Position numbers and translations under genes: made by a program | Source: Tubulanus polymorphus | Taxonomy: Eukaryota > Nemertea > Palaeonemertea > Tubulaniformes > Tubulanidae | DNA length: 64,000 nucleotides | Reading direction: 5' to 3' | NCBI RefSeq assembly: GCF_964204645.1 | Contig: NC_134034.1 | Span: forward strand, 11,618,462-11,682,461 | In this document: piece by piece, positions 56,322 through 64,000 of the stretch | Position numbering within the stretch: position 1 is the stretch's first letter | Layout: every line of letters starts with the position of its first letter | Notes under the pieces: model-generated | The model's database searches: none | Told to the model about the DNA's origin: nothing | What the model saw: the letters and a program-made list of their open reading frames with translations, nothing else

Positions 56322-59300
56322 TCATTTATCGCTCTTAACACCTTCAGCCTGAAAATACAACCAATTACTATTATTTCACAATATCTTAAATACTAGCATT
56401 TCTTTATATTCTGGACCCAATTCGACAGAGTTAAGATTCGACTCAAAGAGTTATTAATTCATTGAAAATGAACTAATTTCAAATCTGTAGAATATGAACT
56501 TGAGTTCATCTATACTGAATACTTTAGTGCGGGGTCATAGACTAAATTGTGCGACTAGCTATAGAACTAAGATGGTCTGAGTCCTGGGGTCAGTTGGTAA
56601 AAGATGATCTCAGCAGGTAAATACCATATTTACAATGAACTTTTATATTCAACTATCCACTGGTTAACTGTAACCAACTTTTGAACAACAGACCCCCGTG
56701 TAACTGTGAGGGGGGGGGGGAGGGGGTGAATAATATGTGTTAACGAACCTGTTGAGTTCCCCACGAGATATAATCCGGTTTCGTAGCGCCGTTGTATTCG
56801 TCGACTAATTGTTGTATGACCTCGCGGGAGTTGTCCAGTTCGTCGAGATTGTTCGCGAAAATCTCCTCCTTTTTGAACTGATCCAAAAACGCTTCTCGTT
56901 TGCGCAGTTTATCGTAATGACGCAACGTACTTTCAAATAACTACAAAATAAACAGAAATCTATTCATCGGTTGCTCAAACATTTTCATGGATCAGGACCT
57001 CGGGATTCTTGCAGATAAGGGAATGCGACCCTTGATCAAAGATTTCTGATTAAATTATGAGATATGCTCAGTGAAGGCTGTTTCTTAAAAAGATGTTCTT
57101 TGTGTCACTCATCACCAGCAAGAACAACAAGACACCAAATATTCAAATAATCCCAGAATTTTCAAGAAAAGTCAGATTCCTAGTAATTTTCCCTGATCTG
57201 TGTTGGACCCTGTTAAATCCTGTTTCTAGGTTGAAATTTAATCAAAACATACGAAATGGACGAACAAGTGATCACCAGTTCTCTATAGAACCGACAGCTA
57301 GCCAGCAGCTGCAGCCAGCCTGGTTCTCTATAGAACCGACAGCTAGCCAGCAGCTGCAGCCAGCCTGGTTCTCTATAGAACCGACAGCTAGCAGCAGCTG
57401 CAGCCAGCCTGGTTCTCTATAGAACCGACAGCTAGCCAGCAGCTGCAGCCAGCCTGGTTCTCTATAGAACCGACAGCTAGCCAGCAGCTGCAGCCAGCCT
57501 GGTTCTCTATAGAACCGACAGCTAGCCAGCAGCTGCAGCCAGCCTGGTTCTCTATAGAACCGACAGCTAGCAGCAGCTGCAGCCAGCCTGGTTCTCTATA
57601 GAACCGACAGCTAGCCAGCAGCTGCAGCCAGCCTGGTTCTCTATAGAACCGACAGCTAGCAGCAGCTGCAGCCGGCCTGGTTCTCTATAGAACCGACAGC
57701 TAGCCAGCAGCTGCAGCCAGCCTAGTTCTCTATAGAACCGACAGCTAGCAGCAGCTGCAGCCAGCCTGGTTCTCTATAGAACCGACAGCTAGCAGCAGCT
57801 GCAGCCGGCCTGGTTCTCTATAGAACCGACAGCTAGCAGTAGCTGCAGCCAGCCTGGTTCTCTATAGAACCGACAGCTAGCCAGCAGCTGCAGCCAGCCT
57901 GGTTCTCTATAGAACCGTCAGCTAGCAGTAGCTGCAGCCAGCCTGGTTCTCTATAGAACCGTCAGCTAGCCAGCAGCTGCAGCCTGTGAGCGATGAGAAT
58001 AGTTACCGTAGCGATACTCGTGTGATTGGCTAACATTAAACCGCTGACTCGATGAGCCGATTGAATATACGGCGATTTCCTCGACAGCGCCACCTGTATC
58101 GACGCCGGACCCCACGGAATAAACTGCGCTAATTTACGTTCACGAATTCGCTGTAGACTTTTGTGCACCTGAAAAATAACGGTAAAATTCAAAATCAGAG
58201 AAAGAGTAAGAAGGGTTTGTTTAGCAGCAGAGTGAACGCCCACGGGTCTCTTGGTTTGTGTGATTGAATACAGGTGGCAGCAGAGTCTCTTGGTCAAAAG
58301 TTCTTCTCATGCTGGGAAAGCAGAAAGGGTCTGAGACGAGAGGTATTTTGATATTTACCTGTGTAGGATCGACATTGATATATAACAGTCCGAGGGGAGG
58401 GAGGGGGGAGGGGAGAGAGGTATATTGATATTTACCTGTGTAGGATCGACCTCGCCCTGTATTACATTCAGTATTGATACATAACAGTGTTCCGAGGGGA
58501 GGGACGGGGGAGGGGAGAGGGAGGTATTTTGATATTTACCTGTGTAGGATCGACCTCTCCCTGTATTATATTCAGTATTGATATATAACAGTCCGAGGGG
58601 AGGGAGGGGGGAGGGGAGAGGTATTTTGATATTTACCTGTGTAGGATCGACCTCTCCCTGTATTATATTCAGTATTGATACATAACAGTGTTCCGAGGGG
58701 AGGGAGGGGGAGGGAGACGAGAGGTATTTTGATATTTACCTGTGTAGGATCGACCTCTCCCTGTATTATATTCAGTATTGATATATAACAGTGTTGCGCG
58801 TGTCTATGAACCGGTGTTGATACCATCATATTCTTCGGCTGAAGCAGACGCCTCATTACGTCTAATACTGTCGTTTTACGCACGCTCGCCACCTGAAAAT
58901 AAATTCAAATATTCGAATGTCAAACGCCGATTGATGTACAAAAACCTTTAATCCTGAAAATCTCTTGAGGGGAGACTGTGAGGTTCTCTGAGGGGAACCC
59001 GCTGTGAGGTGTTTATCACAACATTGAGTGATGAGTGAAAGTCTAGTCATGAATGTAAGATGTGAAACATGTCACTAGACCGGCACCCATCACTCACTGA
59101 TGAGATCCTCCTTGTGGACCACTCACTGATGAGACCCTCTTCAAGGAGCGAGAGAATCACTCACTGATGAGATCCTCGTCGAGGAGCGAGTGCATCACTC
59201 AATGATAAGATCCTCCTTGTGGACCACTCACTGATGAGATCCTCGTCGAGGAGTGAGTGCATCACTCGAAGAGTGGTTGTATCACTCCCTGATGAGACTG

Positions 59301-62300
59301 TGATACTCCTCTATAAAGAGGGGGTTAAAGTGTTTGTGATAAACCGTTGTTTAATCAGATGAGTGAATATCTAGTCATGATCTGTATTCATTAACACATG
59401 TACCAGACATTCACACATCCAACTAAACCGGTAAAAACAATCTCCGCAAATCCGTCTGCTTAGAAATCCTTGACCCTTTCAGGAATCCATTTCGAGTTTC
59501 AAACGTTTCGTTAGTCCGTCTGCTGTGTGTCGATTCGGTTTCGAGTTTTTAAAACGATGAATTTCTGCGCAAGAAGAATCTTAAGGGATGAGTGTATATC
59601 TAGTCATGAAATAAACTAAATACATGCACCAGACATACAAACATCTCCTACTAAACTTCAGTCATCGGTCCTCAACTGTGGAAATGGGTTCATAAGTGTG
59701 GAACTGGATCCTGAACGGTGGAGCTGGAGTACTGCACTGTGGAAGTTGGTCCTTAAGTGTGGAACTGGCTTACTGTATGGAACTGTGTCCAGAATAGTGG
59801 AGCTGGTGTAATGCAGTGGAACTAGAGTACTTTATTGTGGAACTGTGTCCAGAACAGTGGAATTGGTGTACTGCACTGTGAAATTGGTATACTCTACTGT
59901 GGAACTGGGTACTGCACTGTTGAACTAGGTCCTAAACTGTGAAACTAGGTCCTGAACTGTGGAACTGGGTCCTGAACTGTGGAACTGGGTACTGCACTGT
60001 GGAACTAGGTCCTGAACTGTGGATTCTATGTGGAACTAGGAGCTGAATGATATGCATAATAGAAGTATACCTGTGAGTCAGTTGTAAGTGGGGTATAACC
60101 AGTCATCAGATAATGTAATCTCGGAGTAGGAATTAACGGAGCGATCAATCCGATCAGATCATTGTTCATGTAACCCGGGTAACGTAACGTCGTCGTACTA
60201 ACGGACATCACCGTGGAAACGAGTTGATTGATTTGGGCGAACGTCGGGTTCTCGATGTGGAGCCGGTCGGCGGCGATACGGTGCAAAGCCGTGTTGTCCA
60301 ATACTACCTGAAATACATTCAAACAAACATCTTCACTTCTGATCCTAGTACAGTAAACCATGCCTGAACTTGGGACTAACTGGGGCCGCCAATATTGGTT
60401 CTAGTTAAGCAAATATCGATAAGAAAAACAAGATAAGAAATAATCTTGTTTCTGAGATGGGCGAGGACTCCTGGGGCCGGTTGCACAGTCATGGCTTAGA
60501 CTTAGAGAGACCAGTCTACGACCAACTTAGTTCTAAAGCCAATCTAACAACTTAAGACCAGTCTAAGACCAACTTAGTTCTATAGCCAATCTAACAACTT
60601 AAGACCAGTCTACGACCAACTTAGTTCTATAGCCAATCTAACAATTTAAGACCAGTCTACGACCAACTTAGTTCTATAGCCAATCTAACAACTTAAGACC
60701 AGTCTACGACCAACTTAGTTCTATAGCCAATCTAACAACTTAAGACCAGTCTTAAGATTTAAGACCACTTTGGGACTGAAGTCACGACTGTGCAACTGGG
60801 TCCAGTAATCTAAATTCTACGAAATTAACTATGGAATTGATTCTAGAACTATTTTTCTTAACTCAATTGAGTAGAAACTCAATTGTACAGCTTTAAAACG
60901 TATCGGTGCGGTTCTGATCCTAGAATTGGAAGTTATGTTTTCTTTCTTTGTAACAGCTCCGATATTGACACTTACGACACAGTCAGCGTTCAACGTCAAT
61001 CGTTTAAGGGTTAATATTGAATTGTACGGCTGAACAACTACATCGCTCATTTCATCCTGATTCGGGAAAACTGAATACGCTTGAATCAACTTCTTCGGAA
61101 ATCTGAATATATATACGAAATGACATCTAAACAATTCATACCAATACTCACGATAACTTTGGTCCCTAACGTATTTGACATAAAAAATAATAGTTTAATT
61201 GAATGTAATTAGTAATAATTCTAGGCCCAGTTGCTTTAAGATAGCCAGCCGATAAATACTTTAGTAACAATGAACTTTCAACTGTCATTATGTCAACTAT
61301 CCACTGGTTTTAACTCTAACCGACAAATATCTTTATACTCAGAACTGTGGAACTGGATCAAAGCGTGCAGGGTTTCAGTATTAACCTGGACCCAGTTACA
61401 CAGTTATGAGTTAACTAAGAGTTGAAATCAGTTCATTTTCAATGAGTTAATGTAATGCAGAGTCAAATCTTAAAATCTTCAAACCGTGGAAATGGATCTA
61501 GATCTGTCGAGGAACTGGGTATGGAAAATAATCTTACCTATCGTTTAGATTCTCAAGAATATATGATCCCATACCGGAGCCCGTACCACCGGCAATAGAA
61601 TGACAAACCACAAAACCCTGAACAAAAAAAAATATAAAGCATTTCGACGTGATGACAGTTTGCAGCAGGTTTTTAAGAAAGGATAGGTTTAAATAATAGG
61701 AACCAGTAACCATTTAAGAAAACAGAAGGTGACAAATAGGATCTCATTAAAATCCGACCCAGGCTAAAGAATTGGTTTGAACCGTCAACCCAAAGGTCTG
61801 TTTCATCAAAAAGTCCAAGCATAAAACGGTTAAGTTCGAATTGTTGTCCTCATTCGACATAAGTAGTTTAACTGGACTGCGCCTGAACTAAGACAACCAC
61901 CACAGGAATTTCAAACTAGGAACCTCAAGACTATCACATTTTACATGTTGTTTAACCCTTTCAGTGCTGACTAATCAATACCCTATAGTGCTGGAGATAA
62001 ATTTGAAATTTCAAAAAATTCCACCCAAGCGTGCTGAATAACGGGAATACCTCTATAGTGCGTCTACACCGCGGCGCGGTATATCGTTAGTTACTAGTAT
62101 TTCTCTATGTTTGACAGGTGCTGCCATCTTTTCAGGAGAGATAATTACTAATTACATCAATACACCGCAGTTTAGTATTTAGCAAAATAGCTAACTAACT
62201 AGCAAAATCCATCACTGATTAATTCACACTGAAAGGGTTAACCGGACTCCACCTAAATTAAAGAGATTTTCAAACTAAGAACCTCTAGACTGTCGCTGCC

Positions 62301-63376
62301 GTCTGCTTCGCGGTCAATAATATCGAACACCTCCTCGTGAAGTTTCCCGGCCTGACAGTAGCCGCTCGCCCAGTTATTACCGGCTCCACCGCCGTGTTTC
62401 GACAGGTAGATATTCTCGGGGTTATACAGATTCGCGTACGGCGAAGACATGATCGAATTGATAACACGTGGCTCGAGATCGAGAAGGACGGCGCGCGGGA
62501 TATAGTGTTCATCATCGGCCTGAAATATAAACATTTACTAATTATTACTGGTTTAATTAATTTGAGGTTTAGATTTAAAACCAGTCCAAGCTTATTTTGG
62601 TTTTATAGCCAATATAACAACTTGAGACCAGTCTATGCTCATTTTAGTTATAGCCAATCTAATAACTTAAGACCAGTCTCTAAGCTCATTTTGGTTCTTT
62701 AGCCAATCTAACAACTCAAGACCAGTCTAAACTCATTCTGGTTCTATAACCAATCTAACAACCTAAGACCAGTCTGAGCTCATTCTGGTTCTATTATAGC
62801 CAATCTAACAACCTAAGACCAGTCTGAGCTCATTTTGGTTCTATCATAGCCAATCTAACAACCTAAGACCAGTCTGAGCTCATTTTGGTTTTATAGCCAA
62901 TCTATAAACAACTTAAGCTCATTTCGGTGTATAACCACAACACAAGCCTGTTAGTTTATACCTGATAGAAGAAAACATCTTTACGATCAGTGCCTTCAGT
63001 AGCGTATGATTCTAATATTCCCTCTGAAATTCAATAACAAATATCATCGTTTTTCTCAGTAACAACAACAAACATTATATTCTCAAAACACAATAAGCGT
63101 CTATTTGTGGAATATCGGGTTTAAAAACGTTCCGAATTGTCTCTTACCTGGATTGATGCCGTGTTCAGCGCAAAGCTGCTTCCAAAATTCCATTCCAACT
63201 AAACAAAAAAAAAAATAATCACACAACATCATTAATTAACAAGTGGAAATAATTAATTGAATTGAATTGCGGAAGAAAATGACGGAGAAAGTTTAGAGTG
63301 AAGAAAGTTTTTTTTTTTTAAACTGACTTTGATTTCCACATTGTCCCAGTTGAAGGGTGATGATTTCACGCGGCAT
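56322..63376 (-). CDS. TUBG1: Gamma-tubulin, complete 11-exon gene
   Basis: The exons, 5' to 3' on the minus strand, are 63328-63376, 63148-63198, 62962-63023, 62283-62519, 61538-61617, 60976-61102, 60071-60307, 58740-58892, 58007-58168, 56749-56940 and 56322-56348. Splice phases all agree and give 458 residues, close to the 451 of human TUBG1. Gamma-tubulin nucleates microtubules as part of gamma-tubulin ring complexes at centrosomes and other organising centres. Visible landmarks: N-terminal [16 protein letters not shown], the gamma-specific [13 protein letters not shown], the GTP-binding signature [28 protein letters not shown], and the C-terminal [17 protein letters not shown]. The last exon encodes only a short divergent tail, AEGVKSDK. 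The ATG is the conserved start. The gene is convergent with the golgin and divergent from the gene at 63960. Confidence 0.97.
57278..57984. repeat. Minisatellite, 42/45-bp unit rich in palindromes, in gamma-tubulin intron 9
   Basis: About 16 very similar units of GGTTCTCTATAGAACC (a perfect palindrome) followed by GACAGCTAGCCAGCAGCTGC and AGCCAGCC. Units of 45 and 42 bp differ by a CAG-type triplet (GCTAGCCAGCAGC versus GCTAGCAGC). The array ends about 20 bp from the 5' splice site of exon 58007-58168. Confidence 0.97.
58340..58735 (-). repeat. Tandem copies of the 3' end of gamma-tubulin exon 8 with its 5' splice site
   Basis: Four extra units of roughly 100 bp lie downstream, in transcript sense, of exon 58740-58892. 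Most repeat the exon's last ~50 bases, which would encode [13 protein letters not shown], with the donor CACAG|GTAAATATCAAAATA. The leftmost, near 58350-58387, keeps only the donor and a few codons. The units are separated by G-rich (plus strand) runs such as GAGGGGAGGGAGGGGGGAGG. No 3' splice site precedes the copies, so they should not be used as exons. Confidence 0.9.
59085..59285. repeat. Minisatellite, CACTCACTGATGAGATCCTC
   Basis: Five imperfect units with the core ATCACTCACTGATGAGATCC and CTCGTCGAGGAGCGAG, in gamma-tubulin intron 7. Confidence 0.88.
59670..60040. repeat. Minisatellite, 20-bp unit (CTGTGGAACTGGGTCC type)
   Basis: About 17 diverged copies of CTGTGGAACTGGGTCCTGAA end some 30 bp from the 5' splice site of exon 60071-60307. 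Same unit as 11595-11900. Confidence 0.93.
60477..60805. mobile_element. Foldback MITE with a tandemly expanded 46-bp core
   Basis: GGCCGGTTGCACAGTCATGG and the inverted CACGACTGTGCAACTGGGTCC form the ends, with TTAGACTTAGA / TTAAGATTTAAGACC as inner arms. Five 46-bp units (GACCAACTTAGTTCTATAGC then CAATCTAACAACTTAAGACC) fill the centre. Single-core copies of the element are at 46965-47100 and 32635-32755. Confidence 0.85.
61387..61498. mobile_element. Degraded short foldback element
   Basis: GGACCCAGTTACACAGTTAT at the left and ACCGTGGAAATGGATC at the right are worn inverted copies. The AGTTCATTTTCAATGAGTTA centre identifies the family of 23388-23499. Confidence 0.6.
61952..62241. mobile_element. 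TTAA/CCCTTTCAG MITE, nearly complete
   Basis: TTAACCCTTTCAGTGCTGAC opens and CACACTGAAAGGGTTAA closes, both with TTAA. The interior matches 55824-56112 except for local loss and change near 62165-62225. It ends 42 bp from gamma-tubulin exon 62283-62519. Confidence 0.87.
62575..62925. repeat. Minisatellite, 45-50 bp unit, AGACCAGTCTGAGCTCATTT
   Basis: Seven units of CAATCTAACAACTTAAGACC with CAGTCTGAGCTCATTTTGG and TTCTATAGC. The first half is the core of the MITE at 60477-60805. It fills the intron between gamma-tubulin exons 62962-63023 and 62283-62519. Confidence 0.93.
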
Positions 63377-63959
63377 CTCGTTCAGAAAAGTCTCGCCGTT
63401 CGCGAGTTCCCTCTCAACTGTATCTTACTCCCGTTTCTAGATGAGTAAATTACGAATTGTCGCCTGAATTCTTCGCAAAACTTCGTTTGAACAGCAATAT
63501 GGCGGGCTGAGCGCTAATTACCGATTGGAACCGTCGATGTATTCGATCTATTCCGAATGTGTAGATTAAGAAAATGCCGTTTTATTTCCTAGTTTTACAA
63601 TCTGAAATCATAAATCTGTTGAAAGACGTCGAATTGATCTGAATAGAATTCGTAAGCTCGATAAATTTGGGTTTTGAAAAGTTTTAAATGTTATATCTGT
63701 GTGCGTTTGTACTTAGCATAACTAACCAGGAAGTGTTGGGTTGTTTCCCGATGCAATTCTTTATCGGTAGATTTTCGCTAGGTAGCGCTGCAAAAATCTT
63801 CGACGAAGCCTACGATGACGGAGCTCGAATCCTCCCGCCTAGACTACGATGGAGTACGAACATTTCGCGGGCTTGCGCGAAGTTCCACGTTAGTTAACTC
63901 TTCATCGATCTACAGTGCAAAAGGAGCGCACCACACCAGCTGTACACTACTGTTTAAAG
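63377..63959. promoter_or_regulatory. Probable bidirectional promoter between gamma-tubulin and the next gene
   Basis: 583 bp separate the gamma-tubulin ATG (63376, minus) from a plus-strand ATG at 63960. The stretch has no repeats, in contrast with the surrounding introns. No TATA box is evident. A 69-codon plus-strand frame at 63688-63897 is probably incidental. Confidence 0.45.
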
Positions 63960-63977
63960 ATGGATCGTCTAAAATCG
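63960..63977 (+). CDS. Probable first coding exon of a gene running off the right edge
   Basis: ATG after TTTAAAG encodes MDRLKS and meets a strong donor (TCG|GTGAGTTC). Only six residues are visible, so the product cannot be named. The divergent placement with gamma-tubulin and the good splice site support it. No other evidence is available. Confidence 0.45.
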
Positions 63978-64000
63978 GTGAGTTCAACTTCGAACTCTTA

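Noticed and set aside
57093-57422. Open frame with [15 protein letters not shown] repeats
   Set aside because: A by-product of the 45-bp minisatellite in a gamma-tubulin intron, with no start context or splice evidence.

Overview
This is eukaryotic nuclear DNA from an intron-rich invertebrate animal. Introns are short to medium with GT-AG ends. Coding exons are rich in NCG codons and stand out from AT-rich introns. A lophotrochozoan (mollusc- or annelid-like) source is my best guess, from the FMRFamide-receptor-like GPCR and the gene structures. The sequence does not fix the species.

Layout, left to right. (1) 8-1913, minus: middle exons of a ceramide-kinase-like gene (CERKL family) that runs off the left edge. 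(2) 1914-5091: non-coding, with a 20-bp minisatellite and a 498-bp foldback element. (3) 5092-5673 minus, a small unrecognised protein gene, lies head to head with 6314-7345 plus, an intronless RFC5 (clamp-loader subunit). (4) 9411-27453, minus: a complete 20-exon ANKAR gene (ankyrin plus armadillo repeats). I rebuilt it splice by splice to a 1460-residue frame. An intronless rhodopsin-like GPCR (17498-18508, plus) is nested in one of its introns. (5) 28737-29264, plus: a short secreted repeat protein with TATA-like and poly(A) signals. (6) 30555-53652, plus: a 24-exon trans-Golgi golgin (GOLGA4/golgin-245 type, about 2726 residues) with one 5.3-kb exon and a C-terminal GRIP domain. (7) 56322-63376, minus: a complete 11-exon gamma-tubulin gene (458 residues), convergent with the golgin. 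(8) 63960-63977, plus: the probable first coding exon of a further gene, divergent from gamma-tubulin.

The genes are unrelated housekeeping or cell-biology genes (lipid kinase-like, replication, Golgi tethering, microtubule nucleation) plus a receptor and a secreted protein. No operon or gene cluster logic is visible.

The unusual part is the non-coding sequence. Introns are packed with minisatellites (20- to 77-bp units) and small inverted-repeat elements. Several minisatellites are tandem copies of an exon's own 5' splice-site region (ANKAR, GOLGA4 twice, gamma-tubulin). Others look like the ends or cores of dispersed foldback elements that have expanded into arrays. One MITE family has TTAA flanks and CCCTTTCAGTG termini, like piggyBac-type elements, with five long copies and several fragments.
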